The notes: generated by a model from the letters alone, not told the origin. A stretch of 64,000 bases of DNA from an uncultured Prevotella sp. (GCA_900770395.1 CAAGKM010000046.1:119434-183433), one strand, 5' to 3'. Positions 42,081-52,900 are shown, numbered from the stretch's first letter. Numbers and translations are program-made.

Positions 42081-44078
42081 TTAATTAACTTTATCCTCGT
42101 CAGCAACAGCATCCTGCCAGTTTTCCCACATGGCAATGTCTGCATCATATCCGCTATATCCGTAATTCTGCCACAACTGACCATCTTTGTTAGACGTAAT
42201 GGCACCATCGGGTATCGGCCAGAACACGTTATACTTGTTCATTGTGTAATTAAGCGTAGCTTTACCCGAAGCCAAAGTGTATCCGCGGTTGTAATACGAA
42301 TAGTGCATGATGCGCTGATACCAATAGCTGCCGCCCTGTGCGTCAGTTCCCTCCTGTTTGTCCCAGTTGTCAAGGCTGTAGGTGTTGCCCCACTCGTCGG
42401 CAATGCCGCTCTTTGCCAGGTCATATGATATGCGGGTAAGCTCAACATTACGCCACTCTTCAAGATAAAGCTCTCGTGCACGCTCGTTGGCAATGTCGCC
42501 AATGTTCACCGTAGTGTACAGCTGCGAACAGTTTGCACGCTTGCGCAGCTCGTTGACATCTGATGTGGCTCCAGTAACATCTTTCTGGTAAAGACGTGCT
42601 TCGGCACGCACCAGATAAGCCTCAGCCAAACGATACAGATACCAGTTGACATTTGACCCCTTGGTACCTCCGTTAAACTGATTGGCACCCTGGTTTGCCT
42701 CGGCAACGGCATCTTTCAGATATATCTTGTAGAGAGGGAAGTCATACCAGTCACGTATGGTATCGTTGGTAAGCACACTGCCGTCTTCAGGTTTGTTGAA
42801 CATTATGTTCTGTCCGTAATACCTTGACTTTGGATTGTTGCACTTCATGTCTTCCATGCGCATCCAGTTGCCCACCGTTGAGTTGTGGCGGTAGTCGTCG
42901 GTATCCTCCACGCCGTTTACATTCCACAGGGTGTGCTGTGCGAAGTATGTCAGTCTCACCGTACCGATGCCTCGTCCTGCCACACGCAGCCAGTCGAGTT
43001 CCTGATTGTATTCCTTTGCATTGCGGGCGTAGTTGATGACAGCACGCTCTCCGTCGGGCATCTTCAGACGGTCGTCACTCCAGTACGGACCGAAGATACG
43101 CATGGTCAGGAAGTCGGTGTGAGTCTGCTCACTGGTGTTAGGCAAACCCATGATGGTTTCTGTATTGGCTTTTATCAGTTTGTTTTCCGGGCGGTGCAGG
43201 TCCCATATCACGTTGCGTGTTACATTCCATGTCTTGGGTTCACCGCTGTTTGCTGCACTGGCATCTCCGAAAGGCTGCTTCATGAGCGCAAGTCCTGAGT
43301 TGTTTATCAGTTCATTGCACTGCTCTTCCGCCAGCTTCCATTCACCAGCTGACAGATACAGTTTGGCAAGCAGCATGCGGCAAGCCTCTTTGTTCACCAT
43401 TCCGTAGTATACCATATCCTTCTGTGCCGGTACCCATTCAACGGCCTTCTTCATATCCTCTATGCACATCTGGATGATGGCCTCTTTGGTTGTCGAGCGG
43501 TAGTTCTGCTTTGGAACTTCCAGAATTTTTGTTATCAGCGGAACATTGCCGAACTGCCACACCAAACTATAATAACGGAACGCACGGTGGAAATAGGCAC
43601 GACCCTTATACTCGTTCTTCAGTTCTTCACTGAGCGATGACACGTTGTCAATATTACTCAATACTGTGTTGGCATACTTGATACCTGTATATGTCTGGTC
43701 CCAGAAATACATCATGTGGTTAGTGTCGTTGCTCTGCATGCCTCCCATAGGAGTAAGTTTGCCGTTCACGTCATCCCAGATACCGCCTCCCTGGTCTGTC
43801 TTGCCGTATACGGACAATTCGGAGAACATATATTCCGTGGATATCGGAACATTGATGTTGTTTTTCTCATAGTTTGTCCAGTACAGGCGCAAATGACGGT
43901 CTGCCATGGCAAGTGCTGCCTGAAGTCCCGACTCGGTGTTAAACGTTGTCTTCGGTTCGAAGAACGACAGCGGGTCTGGCTTTAGGAAATCCTCTGAGCA
44001 ACTTGTCAGAAAACTTCCTGCCGTGATGCTGATGCCAAGAGTCACCGCCGATGTTATTTTTACGATATATTGTTTCAT
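42081..44078 (-). CDS. SusD/RagB-family glycan-binding lipoprotein
   Basis: Outer-membrane surface lipoprotein that lids the SusC channel and binds oligosaccharides. From the chosen ATG at 44078 it has 665 residues with lipobox AGSFLTSC (Cys27). The longer upstream open frame is rejected since it runs into SusC. SusD features: ALAMADRHLRLYWTNYEKN, YKGRAYFHRAFRYYSLVWQF, helical TPR-like segments (KEACRMLLAKLYLSAGEWKL), the YRLAEAYLVRAEARL stretch, and INDLRKRAN-like VNELRKRANCSQL near the C-terminus. 52 bp after SusC, its transport partner. Confidence 0.96.
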   Translation of the reverse strand: MKQYIVKITSAVTLGISITAGSFLTSCSEDFLKPDPLSFFEPKTTFNTESGLQAALAMADRHLRLYWTNYEKNNINVPISTEYMFSELSVYGKTDQGGGIWDDVNGKLTPMGGMQSNDTNHMMYFWDQTYTGIKYANTVLSNIDNVSSLSEELKNEYKGRAYFHRAFRYYSLVWQFGNVPLITKILEVPKQNYRSTTKEAIIQMCIEDMKKAVEWVPAQKDMVYYGMVNKEACRMLLAKLYLSAGEWKLAEEQCNELINNSGLALMKQPFGDASAANSGEPKTWNVTRNVIWDLHRPENKLIKANTETIMGLPNTSEQTHTDFLTMRIFGPYWSDDRLKMPDGERAVINYARNAKEYNQELDWLRVAGRGIGTVRLTYFAQHTLWNVNGVEDTDDYRHNSTVGNWMRMEDMKCNNPKSRYYGQNIMFNKPEDGSVLTNDTIRDWYDFPLYKIYLKDAVAEANQGANQFNGGTKGSNVNWYLYRLAEAYLVRAEARLYQKDVTGATSDVNELRKRANCSQLYTTVNIGDIANERARELYLEEWRNVELTRISYDLAKSGIADEWGNTYSLDNWDKQEGTDAQGGSYWYQRIMHYSYYNRGYTLASGKATLNYTMNKYNVFWPIPDGAITSNKDGQLWQNYGYSGYDADIAMWENWQDAVADEDKVN

Positions 44079-44130
44079 TGCTATTATTTTTATGTTTTTT
44101 AAAGAATTGTGCATTTGTTGTCCCCGTGTA

Positions 44131-47100
44131 TCAGAGAGTGATGTTAAGACCCAAGGTGAATGTGCGTGTGGCGAGTCCGCCAGTCTCAGGGTCACCATAC
44201 TCCCAGTCGCTTGCCCATGTTGCCACGTTTCTTATGTTGAAGTAGGCTTTCAAATTCTGTAGACCAACCTTGTTAACCCATGTGCGTGGGAAGGTGTATG
44301 CCATTGCGAAGTTGTCAAGGCGCAGGAATGTACGGTTGTAAAGTTTCTGCGCACCTGTGGCTCCAGCAGGTCCCTGTGCGTTCAGACGGGCATATTTGTT
44401 GGTAGGATTTTCTGGTGTCCAGTAATTCTTTACCCATGTGTTGAAACCTTTTGATATAAGGTCTCCGCCATTGTCGTTGTTAAGATACCATCCCGAGAGG
44501 CTCTTGTGTCCGATATAGCTGTACAGACTGAAAGACACTGTGAGATTTTTCAATATGTCAAACTCATTACGCATTGAGAGGCGCACTTTTGGAGTTGTCT
44601 GTCCCAAGAACACTTTGTCATCGTTGTCATAGACAATTTTCTTCACAGTTCCGTCTTCGTTATACTCATCATTATCAGGATTGTTCCAAACCTTGGGATC
44701 ACCTGGACGCTGTCCGTACTTCTTTGCCTCCTCATACTCATCAGCTTGCCAGATTCCTTCAACCTTGTAGTCCCAAATAGTACCGATAGCCTTGCCGATG
44801 AACCATTTGTTGGTTAAATCATCGTTCTCTTTGCCGTTGGCATCATAGTCATAATAGAGGTGCTTTATGGTGTTCTTGTTGTACGACAGTCCGAGAGTTG
44901 TGCGCCATTCAAAGTTATTGTTCTTGATGTTTACCGTATTGAGCGAGAACTCAAAACCGTCGTTGTTCACCTGTCCGAGGTTGGTGGTGATGCTTCCAAA
45001 ACCGGTGAATCCCGGCAGTCTCTGACCCATAATCATGTCTTTGGTAGCCATGTGGTAATACTCGATACTACCAGTGATGCGGTCGTTAAGGAATCCGAAG
45101 TCAAGACCGATGTTGGTGGCAGTTGTCTTCTCCCATTGCAGACCTGGGTTTGCCATACGGTCCACGCTGAGATACTTCATGTCAAGTACTGTGCCGTCGG
45201 CCTTCACATATCCCATTGTGGAACCTGTTCCGCTACCGAGGTTGGCAAGCGAAACGTATGGGTCTTCAAGCGAGCGGTTACCGTTCTTACCCCAAGACAC
45301 ACGCAGCTTACCCGTTGTCATGATGTCCTTGAGAGGGAAGAATTTCTCATTGGCAAAATTCCAAGCCAAAGCAACTGACGGGAATGTAGCGTAGGGGTTT
45401 GAACTTCCGAATGCGGAGTATCCGTCACGGCGCACAGAGGTTGTTATCATATAGCGGTCGTCATAACTGTAGAACAGGCGTGCCATAAGGGCGTCAGCTG
45501 TTTGGTGAGTATCGTTAGTTTTGAAACTGCTGTTTTCCTTTGTTGCATTCTGAGTGTTATGGAAACCTAAGGCATCCGTAGGCAAAATGTACCTTGCGTT
45601 GATATCGTCGCTCCAGTAACGGCGCTCCTCTGCCTCATGCACTAATGTCAGCACCACATGATGTTTCTGAAGGAATGTATAATCCCAAGTGATGGTGTTG
45701 TTCAGCGACCAGTCGAAGCGCTTGCCCCAGCCACGGTCCACACCACGGCCTTTCGGGTCGCTGTCGGGCAGGGCGGCAGACATGAAATAGCGGTTATAGT
45801 AATACTGATAACGCGGAGAAGCGTTGAACGAGTATGTTATACCGAAAGGCAGTGTCACCTTTGCATTGAAAATGGTGTTAAGCACCTGATAGCCTTTCTC
45901 CAAGTCCAGATAACGGCGGTCAAAGTCGTAGTTATATCCTACTTTCACCTGATTGCCCATAGGATATTGCGACAACGAGCCGTCAGCTTCGAGATAGTTG
46001 GCATACGGAGAGTTGCGCAGCTGGTTGGCGTCCCAATAATTGGTGCCCAGACCTACGGCTATATCACCGTCTGTGCGGTCTTGGAAGTTCACGTTGGCAC
46101 CAATCTCAAGCCATTTAGCCACTTTGCCGCTCACCTTCATGTTCACACGTACTGACTGATAGTCATTGCCCTTCACAGCGCCCTCGTTCTTCAGGAAACC
46201 GGCTGACAGATAATAGTTCATTGTCTCGCTTGCACCGCTCACGCTGGCGTTGTAGTCCTGGTTGAATCCTGTACGGAATGTATGTTTCCACCAGTCGAAA
46301 GTTCTTCCAGCAACATAGTTGTCCAACACTGCATCGGTGAGCTGAAGGCGTTTTCCGTATATGGAAGCATCGGTGTCGTCAGCGGCATTGTTGGAGTATG
46401 CTCTCCATGTGTTTGCATCAATTCCGTAAAGGCGCTCTGCGTCTGCCTGGGTGTCGAAATAACCTACAGGATTCTTCAAGTTGCCTTTGCCGTCCTTCAT
46501 GCGATATGCGCCATAGACACCGTCATCCCCCATGCCATAAGTGTCAGCCACATACCAGTCGCGACGATATTGCATATATCCATCGGCATCATACACGTCC
46601 ATAAGATAGTCGCTTTTTGTATTGGCACCGAAGTTAACGGTAACATTGACGGTCGGCTTGCCAAGCTTACCCTTCTTGGTGGTGATGACGATAACGCCAT
46701 TGGCACCCTTGGCACCATATACGGCAGCGGCAGAAGCATCCTTCAGCACGTCAATTTGACCAATATCGTCAGGGTTGATCTCCGACAGCTCACCATAGAA
46801 CTGCATACCGTCGAGAATAATCAGAGGGTCATTGTGCCCACCTTTATCATATACAGAGCGCTGACCACGAATCTGCATTGAGCCGCCACCCTTGGCTGAG
46901 GCGTCATAACCGATGTTAAGACCTGGGGTGGAGCGAAGCAGGTCCTGCACAGTGCCTGGATTCTCGTTAGCCAGCTTATCGGGACGAATCTGCACCACCG
47001 AGCCGGTGAGGTCTTTCTTACGCATGGTACCGTAGCCCACTACCACCACCTCATCGAGTGCCTTCGAGTCTTCCTTGAGTGTTACGGCAAGGGTGCCGCC

Positions 47101-47419
47101 CTTGTACACCACTTCCTGTGTGGTGTAACCGATGTAGGACACCACAATCACATCGCCGCGCTTTGCGCCTGCAAGTGAGAAGTTACCGTCGAGGTCAGTC
47201 ACTGTGCCCTGCGAGCTGTTCTTCACCTTAACCGTGGCACCAATCACAGCCTCGCCGTTCTGGTCGGTCACCGTTCCCTTCACTGCACCAGCCTGCTGCA
47301 CGGTCTGAACAGACTGACCTGCATACGCCTGGTATGGGAATGATACCCCCCCCGATTAGCGCAGCAGTCAATGACAGACATAACACTCTGCCGGATGCTT
47401 TTCCTGTTTTCTTTTTCAT
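44131..47419 (-). CDS. SusC/RagA TonB-dependent transporter, frameshifted in the signal peptide
   Basis: Outer-membrane importer partnered with SusD. The body (from 47301 down, 1056 residues) has the CarboxypepD_reg domain (VKGTVTDQNGEAVIGATVKV), the DEVVVVGYGTMRKKDLTGSV plug start, and a 22-strand TonB barrel ending RTFTLGLNITL. The natural start ATG is at 47419 (MKKKTGKASGRVLCLSLTAA), but a run of eight G on the coding strand (47346-47353) puts that start out of frame with the body. With seven G the signal peptide would read on as VSFPYQAYAGQSVQTVQQ. So the gene is either phase-variable, mutated or mis-sequenced. No N-terminal anti-sigma-binding extension is seen. Confidence 0.93.
47346..47353 (-). 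repeat. Poly-G(8) tract in the susC signal-peptide codons
   Basis: Eight C on the plus strand. Seven would keep the long ORF intact from 47419; eight breaks it. This is the classic site type for slipped-strand on/off switching, or for homopolymer sequencing error. Confidence 0.8.
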
Positions 47420-47535
47420 AAAGCAGTTTAGTTATTGTTGTTAATTTTAATAAATGAGTTATTCTTCTTTTTTAATAATGTTTAGTTATTCTTCGTCAAC
47501 CGCAGCCTCGCCGCCGCTGTTTGAATTTCACGCTG

Positions 47536-47570
47536 CAAAGATAATAAATATGTACAAGCAACACGACAAA
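47536..47570 (-). promoter_or_regulatory. Tentative SusC-SusD promoter
   Basis: Minus-strand TTTG (47567-47570) and TATCTTTG (47536-47543), separated by 23 bp instead of 19-21. A weak spacing suits an activator-dependent PUL promoter (inference). Confidence 0.45.
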
Positions 47571-47739
47571 TTATTATTATTTCATAGGAAATTATCATTA
47601 AAAACCGCTTTTTAAGCGTTATCTATACAACAATTCTCATTTTCTTCCTATGAATTTTGTCCGCATAAAAGTTCTTTACTGCTTTTTTTTGTGCTTGCGA
47701 ATGAACATACATGAATTAATAGATCATGTTTTTTAATTT

Positions 47740-47925
47740 ACCACAGAGGCACAGAGTACACAGAGTTTTTTTATGCTATAATATTCTGAGGATGCAGAGT
47801 GTGACGCCTAAAGGCATCAGGAGACACAGAGACATCAGCCCAAATCTCTGTGGTCTCTTATGCCGATTGGCATTTAGCTCTGTTTCGAAATACAAAAATA
47901 AGAATAAACTCTGTGGCTCTGTGGT
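47740..47925. repeat. MITE-like intergenic element, copy 1
   Basis: Bounded by 17-bp inverted repeats ACCACAGAGGCACAGAG and CTCTGTGGCTCTGTGGT with one mismatch. Internal stems ACGCCTAAAGGCAT (47804-47817) and ATGCCGATTGGCAT recur in the second copy at 56233-56437, which is in opposite orientation. No coding capacity. Confidence 0.8.
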
Positions 47926-47983
47926 TTAAGATATGAGAGAGGAGCTGTATACCAAGAGCGAAACGTAAAAAATATCAAAAACA

Positions 47984-48015
47984 TTTGTTTTTTACAAATT
48001 AAATAACTATCTTTG
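47984..48015 (+). promoter_or_regulatory. Promoter of the PIN toxin-antitoxin pair
   Basis: TTTG (47984-47987), 20 bp, TATCTTTG (48008-48015): a full consensus, 39 bp before the antitoxin ATG. Confidence 0.88.
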
Positions 48016-48054
48016 CAGCTAAATAATGTATAGCCAACATAAAACTGAGATGTT

Positions 48055-48327
48055 ATGACTACAATTTCAATAGACAGCAATATATATAAAGGTGTTGAGA
48101 GTTATGCCCGGCAAAACAACATCAGCATCCGTGAATTAGTGGAAAACAGCCTAAGGAAGTTTATTGTTTCAGAGAAGAAAGAGACATACATACGTCCTGT
48201 CAAAGAACTGCACCCGTCGGTACAGGCATTAATAGGCATTGGGAGGAAAACTGGTGACAGTGAGATTAAAGACATAAATGCCCGCGACATAAAGGAAGAG
48301 TATCTTAAAGCAAAATATTCAGAATGA
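48055..48327 (+). CDS. Antitoxin of a PIN toxin pair (ribbon-helix-helix-like)
   Basis: 90 residues. The N-terminal MTTISIDSNIYKGVESYARQ followed by NNISIRELVENSLRKFI reads as a strand plus two helices, as in ribbon-helix-helix antitoxins (DUF6364-like). The charged C-terminal tail would wrap the toxin. It should neutralise the downstream PIN nuclease and repress its own promoter. Overlaps the toxin gene by 4 bp. The AT-rich pair stands out against neighbouring PUL genes and lies between SusC and its regulator, probably as a later insertion. Confidence 0.8.
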   Translation: MTTISIDSNIYKGVESYARQNNISIRELVENSLRKFIVSEKKETYIRPVKELHPSVQALIGIGRKTGDSEIKDINARDIKEEYLKAKYSE

Positions 48328-48746
48328 AAAAAGTCTTTCTTGATACAAATGTCATAATAGACGTTTTAGACCAGCGTGAAAAATTCTTCATTGAAAGCAG
48401 TAACATTCTAAGTCTGGGTGCAGAAGGGAAATTAGAATTATACGCAACTTCCCTTACATTTACAACGTGTGTATATGTCTTAAGGAAATCATTAGGCTAT
48501 ACAAAAATTATTGAAAGCATAAGGTTATTAAGGACTTTCATTCATATATCACCAATTAGTGAGCCTGAATTTGATTTAGCTTTTGCAAAAGATGTTCCAG
48601 ACGTTGAAGATATGTTACAATACTATTCCGCTGTCTCTGCCGGATGTGATGTTGTAATAACAAGGAATGAAAAGCATTTTCCCACCAACGGTATTCCTAT
48701 AATGACACCCTACAACTTTTTAAGACAATATAAAGGTGTGCTATAA
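48324..48746 (+). CDS. PIN-domain toxin (VapC-like ribonuclease)
   Basis: 140 residues, the whole a PIN domain: KVFLDTNVIIDVLDQ with Asp7 and its neighbour, the central Glu in EGKLELYATSL, the later acidic patch DVPDVEDMLQYYSAVSAG, and the terminal VVITRNEKHF motif. PIN toxins cut tRNA or rRNA when freed from the antitoxin. All expected acidic positions look present, so the enzyme should be active. Coupled to the antitoxin by a 4-bp overlap. Confidence 0.88.
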   Translation: MKKVFLDTNVIIDVLDQREKFFIESSNILSLGAEGKLELYATSLTFTTCVYVLRKSLGYTKIIESIRLLRTFIHISPISEPEFDLAFAKDVPDVEDMLQYYSAVSAGCDVVITRNEKHFPTNGIPIMTPYNFLRQYKGVL

Positions 48747-48809
48747 TAACCCACAGCACCACAAACTACAAAACACAATCTTACTTAGAAGACAAAACAG
48801 ACTATAATA

Positions 48810-51800
48810 ATGAAATTAAACCTAAAAACTGCCGCTATAATATTCATCATGGCAGTATCGTGTCTGGGAGCGAAAGCCGCGGAAAGCAGATTCGGAACGG
48901 GCACCGCCGCAGAAGGCAGATTCAGGACGGGCACCGCCGTGGAACTGTCGCCGTCGGACGCGATACAGCGCATATACTTCGACCGCAACGGACTGATGTG
49001 GATATGCACGGGCACAGGCCTGAAATCATACGACGGCTACTCGCTGAAGACTTACAAGAGCGGAGTGATACGCCCGCAGATTTTTCCGAACAATTTCATA
49101 ATGTCGGTGACAGCCGACAACGATGACCATATATATATAGGTACGCGCGAGGGAATAGTGAGGATGAACAGGCGCACCGACGAATGCAAGACCTACAGGC
49201 TGGACGGTGAGAGACAGAAAATAATATATGAGCTATACACCACAAAGGACGGCACCGTGTGGGCAGGCACCGACGGCGGACTGAGCATGTATGACCGCAG
49301 GAACGACCGCTTTGTGACTTTCGACAAGCACAACTCACGCTTCGTGAGTCCCGACGGGAAGGTGAGGCAAGCCGAGCACTACGGCGTAAAGTCGATAAGG
49401 GAGAGCAACGACGGGAAGTATCTCTACATAGGCACATGGAAAGACGGACTGCTGAGGATGAGGCGCGGCACAAACATGTTTCACCAGCTGCCCGAAATCA
49501 ACGGCATGCCCAATGCCTATACGCTGTGCATTGACAGCCGCGACAGGCTGTGGGTGGGCACGTGGCACAGAGGGCTGGTGTGCATAGAGAATCCCACCGA
49601 CTTCAGACACCCCAGGACCAAGGTGTACGGCTACCCCACGGGCGAGTTCAACTCCATCTACAGCATCATGGAGCACAAGGCAACGGGCACGATATGGATG
49701 TGCTCGCGCTACGGCACGCATATTCTTGACACCGGGGACGAGGCACGGGGATTCAGAAAGTATGAGGAAGCCGACGACTGCGGTTTCTTTGCCAACACCA
49801 ACTACATGGCGCAGGACAAGGCAGGGAACATCTGGCTGCAGAAGCGGTTCGGGCAGATAAGGCAGATAGTGACGGGGAAAAGCCCGTTTGAGCATCTGAA
49901 ATGCAACACAGGCAACAGCCACTACGCCCGGAGAATAATAACATCGGTGCATACCGGCGACGGGCGGACATTCTACGCCAGCCTGATGCCCTACGGACTG
50001 ATGAAATACGACCGCACCACGGGAAAAACCGAATACGACAGGGAGATTCCCGAATTCAGGAACATAGACAAGGAGCTGCTGCACTGCGCCGTGACATCAA
50101 TATTAAGGAGGAAGAACGGCGACATGCTGCTGGGCAGCGAGATATACGGACTGATAGCCGTGGGAAAGGACGGAACGGTGAGAAACATCACCAGGCAGAA
50201 CTCTAAGATAATGCCCGACAACAACGTGAACACCCTGATGGAAAGACGCAACGGCGACGTGCTGATAGGCACCGACAGGGGCATTGGAGTGATGACACCC
50301 GCCGGCAGCGGCTACGTGATGAAAATATCTGCCGGGGAGAAGGAGCTGAACGGATGCGACGTGAGGCATATAGCCGAAAGCGCCGACGGGACTCTGTGGA
50401 TAAGCACCGAAAACGGGGGAATAATAAGAAGCAAAGGCGGCACGACACGGCGCTATGCCCCGGAAAACGGGAAGCTGGCAGTGGCAGACGTCACGGCGTG
50501 TCACTGCGACAGCCACGGACGAATCTGGGCTATATCGGCATCGGGAGGACTTTTCGGCTATGACGGCGGCAAAGACAGGTTTGAGCCTGTAAGACTGACG
50601 CCTGGCACAGCCAACGGCAACATTTGCTCAATAAACGAGGACAGACAGGGAGGACTATGGATTGCATCAGGAAAGAAACTGACGAGAGTAACATTTGCCG
50701 GCAATGGAGAAATGCCGCAGACCGTGACATACACCAAAGAGGACGGACTGGGCAGCAACATTATCTTCATGCCCAACTGTACGGCAGGCTGCGGCAGCGA
50801 GCTGTTCTTCGGAATAGCCAACAACATAGTGGCATTCAAGACGCAGAGACAAGGAAACGGCAGTAACAGCAAGAGTCACAGGCTGCTGGTGACTGACATC
50901 AGGATCGACGACCGCCCATACGCCGCGCTCGAAGCCGGTCTGCGCAAGGCTGTGTCGGAAATCACCCCGGAATACACCAAGGAAATAAACATACCGTCGG
51001 GAGTGAGCAAGTTCTCAGTGGAGTTTGCGCTCACGGCATACGTCTCGCCAGAAGAAAACAAGTATGCCTACATGCTGAAAGGCTACAACGACGGGTGGCA
51101 ATACAGGGATGCCGCCACGCGCAACGCCACGTTTGAAAACCTGCCCACAGGAACGTACAGGCTGAAGATAAAGGCGTCAGACGGCAAGGGTGAATACACC
51201 GCCCTGCCCTACGACATCACCGTGAGGGTGCTGCCGCCGTGGTGGGCTACGTGGTGGGCTTATCTCATATATATAATAATAGGTATAGGGAGCGTGTGGT
51301 TTGCCATCCGTGCCTACAAGCAGCGCCTCAACACCCAGAACAAGCTGCAGATGCAGGTGGTGTTCACCAACATCACCCACGAGCTGCTCACCCCGCTCGC
51401 CGTCATCTCGGCATCGATAGACAACCTGCGCCACGAGGCTCCGCAGGGCGAGCACAGCTATGCCATAATGCAGAACAACATCGACAGGCTGACGCGTCTG
51501 CTGCGCGAGATTCTGGAGGTGAGAAAGTCGCAGGCGGGAAAACTGCGCCTGCTCGCCGCCAGTGGAGACATGAGCCGGATAGTGGACAGCTGCGTGAAAA
51601 ACGTCATGCCCATGGCGATGAAGAAGAACATAAGGCTTACCAGCGACATAGGCGAGGTGGAGGGATGGTTTGACAAGGACAAGGTGGACACGGTGATTTA
51701 CAACCTGCTGTCGAACGCCCTGAAATACACGCCCGAGGGAAAGAGCATACACGTGGCGCTGGCAAAGACGCCCGGAGGCTGCGCCGTGCTCACCGTGAGC

Positions 51801-52892
51801 GACCGCGGCATAGGCATATCCAAAGAGAAGATGAAGCACCTATACCAAAGATTTCTCGATGCCGACCACCGCAAGACGAAGATTTCGGGAACGGGCATAG
51901 GTCTGTCGCTCGTACACACATTGGTTAAGCTGCACCACGGCGAGATTGACTGCCAAAGCAAGGAGGGCGAGGGAACGACCTTCACCGTGACGCTGCCGCT
52001 CGCAAAGTCGGCATACGGCAAGGCGGAGAGGGTGACGGAAAACCGCATAACCGACATAATTGCCGAGGAAAACGCGCCAGAAATTGTTCACGCCGCACCC
52101 GAGGAAGGCAACACCGACGACACACAGCCCAAGGAGCACTCGATACTGCTGGTGGAGGACAACGCCGAACTGCTGGAGCTGATGGCGAGGTCGCTGCGCC
52201 GCCGCTACAACGTGTACACGGCGCAGGACGGAAGCAAGGCGCTGAAAAAGATTGCCAAGAAAGAGCTCGACGTGGTGATAACCGACGTGGTGATGCCTGT
52301 GATGGACGGCATAGAATTAGTGAAGGAGATAAAGGGAAACAGCGACACGGCGCAGCTGCCCGTGATAATGCTCACGGCAAAGACCGAGAACGACGACCGC
52401 AACGAGGCATACCGCACGGGAGCCGACGACTACATCACAAAGCCCTTCCGGCTGGACGACCTGAGGCTGCGCATTGACAGCATCATAGCCAACCGCGAGA
52501 GGATAAGGCAGAAGTTCAGCAGCCAGACCGACATAGGGCAGGACCGGAAGCACTGCAGCAGCCCCGACGAGCTGTTCCTGCAAAAGGCGATAGAGGCTGT
52601 GAGGGCGCACATCAAGGACAGCGGCTACGGGCGCGAGGAGTTTGCCGCCGACCTGTGCGTAAGCCCCAGCACGCTGTACAACAAGCTTCGCGCACTCACG
52701 GGACAGAACATCTCGGGATTTATCAGCAGCATCCGCATGAAGACCGCCCGCGCCATGATCGAGAGCAACCCTCACATATCGGTGAGCGAGCTGGCGGCAG
52801 CCGTGGGATTCAACACGCCCAACTATTTCTCGAAGCTCTTCAAGCAGGAATACGGCATGCTGCCCTCAGAACTCTGCGACAAGATGAAATGA
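48810..52892 (+). CDS. Hybrid two-component system regulator of the PUL
   Basis: 1360-residue fusion that senses oligosaccharides in the periplasm and activates PUL genes. Signal/anchor at 1-25. Two seven-bladed propellers of Reg_prop repeats to about 690 (FDRNGLMWICTGTGLKSYDG; DRDRLWVGTWHRGLVC-type repeats). A Y_Y_Y Ig domain to ~795. Membrane span ~811-833 (WWAYLIYIIIGIGSVWF). HisKA with FTNITHELLTPL (His near 857). HATPase with NLLSNALKYTPEG, DRGIGIS and GTGIGLS. REC domain from ~1110 with the phospho-Asp in VVITDVVMPVMDG. AraC helix-turn-helix ~1253-1357 ending FKQEYGMLPSEL. A 30-bp exact-length duplication follows the signal peptide (48882-48941). It diverges from SusC across the toxin-antitoxin pair. 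Confidence 0.96.
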   Translation: MKLNLKTAAIIFIMAVSCLGAKAAESRFGTGTAAEGRFRTGTAVELSPSDAIQRIYFDRNGLMWICTGTGLKSYDGYSLKTYKSGVIRPQIFPNNFIMSVTADNDDHIYIGTREGIVRMNRRTDECKTYRLDGERQKIIYELYTTKDGTVWAGTDGGLSMYDRRNDRFVTFDKHNSRFVSPDGKVRQAEHYGVKSIRESNDGKYLYIGTWKDGLLRMRRGTNMFHQLPEINGMPNAYTLCIDSRDRLWVGTWHRGLVCIENPTDFRHPRTKVYGYPTGEFNSIYSIMEHKATGTIWMCSRYGTHILDTGDEARGFRKYEEADDCGFFANTNYMAQDKAGNIWLQKRFGQIRQIVTGKSPFEHLKCNTGNSHYARRIITSVHTGDGRTFYASLMPYGLMKYDRTTGKTEYDREIPEFRNIDKELLHCAVTSILRRKNGDMLLGSEIYGLIAVGKDGTVRNITRQNSKIMPDNNVNTLMERRNGDVLIGTDRGIGVMTPAGSGYVMKISAGEKELNGCDVRHIAESADGTLWISTENGGIIRSKGGTTRRYAPENGKLAVADVTACHCDSHGRIWAISASGGLFGYDGGKDRFEPVRLTPGTANGNICSINEDRQGGLWIASGKKLTRVTFAGNGEMPQTVTYTKEDGLGSNIIFMPNCTAGCGSELFFGIANNIVAFKTQRQGNGSNSKSHRLLVTDIRIDDRPYAALEAGLRKAVSEITPEYTKEINIPSGVSKFSVEFALTAYVSPEENKYAYMLKGYNDGWQYRDAATRNATFENLPTGTYRLKIKASDGKGEYTALPYDITVRVLPPWWATWWAYLIYIIIGIGSVWFAIRAYKQRLNTQNKLQMQVVFTNITHELLTPLAVISASIDNLRHEAPQGEHSYAIMQNNIDRLTRLLREILEVRKSQAGKLRLLAASGDMSRIVDSCVKNVMPMAMKKNIRLTSDIGEVEGWFDKDKVDTVIYNLLSNALKYTPEGKSIHVALAKTPGGCAVLTVSDRGIGISKEKMKHLYQRFLDADHRKTKISGTGIGLSLVHTLVKLHHGEIDCQSKEGEGTTFTVTLPLAKSAYGKAERVTENRITDIIAEENAPEIVHAAPEEGNTDDTQPKEHSILLVEDNAELLELMARSLRRRYNVYTAQDGSKALKKIAKKELDVVITDVVMPVMDGIELVKEIKGNSDTAQLPVIMLTAKTENDDRNEAYRTGADDYITKPFRLDDLRLRIDSIIANRERIRQKFSSQTDIGQDRKHCSSPDELFLQKAIEAVRAHIKDSGYGREEFAADLCVSPSTLYNKLRALTGQNISGFISSIRMKTARAMIESNPHISVSELAAAVGFNTPNYFSKLFKQEYGMLPSELCDKMK
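48882..48941 (+). repeat. Tandem 30-bp duplication in the regulator N-terminus
   Basis: Two 30-bp units (48882-48911, 48912-48941) differ at four or five bases and encode ESRFGTGTAA / EGRFRTGTAV, just after the signal peptide. In-frame; likely slippage. Confidence 0.85.
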
Positions 52893-52900
52893 TATAGAAT

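Larger units (their letters stand above)
47420..48054. other. 635-bp region between SusC and the toxin-antitoxin genes
   Basis: Contains a tentative SusC promoter (47536-47570), a MITE-like repeat (47740-47925) and the promoter of the toxin-antitoxin pair (47984-48015). About 110 bp of untranslated leader lies between the SusC promoter and ATG. No ORF was supported. Confidence 0.75.

Noticed and set aside
44079..44198. Longer SusD start
   Set aside because: It would overlap the 3' end of SusC and bury the lipoprotein signal; the ATG at 44078 gives a proper lipobox.
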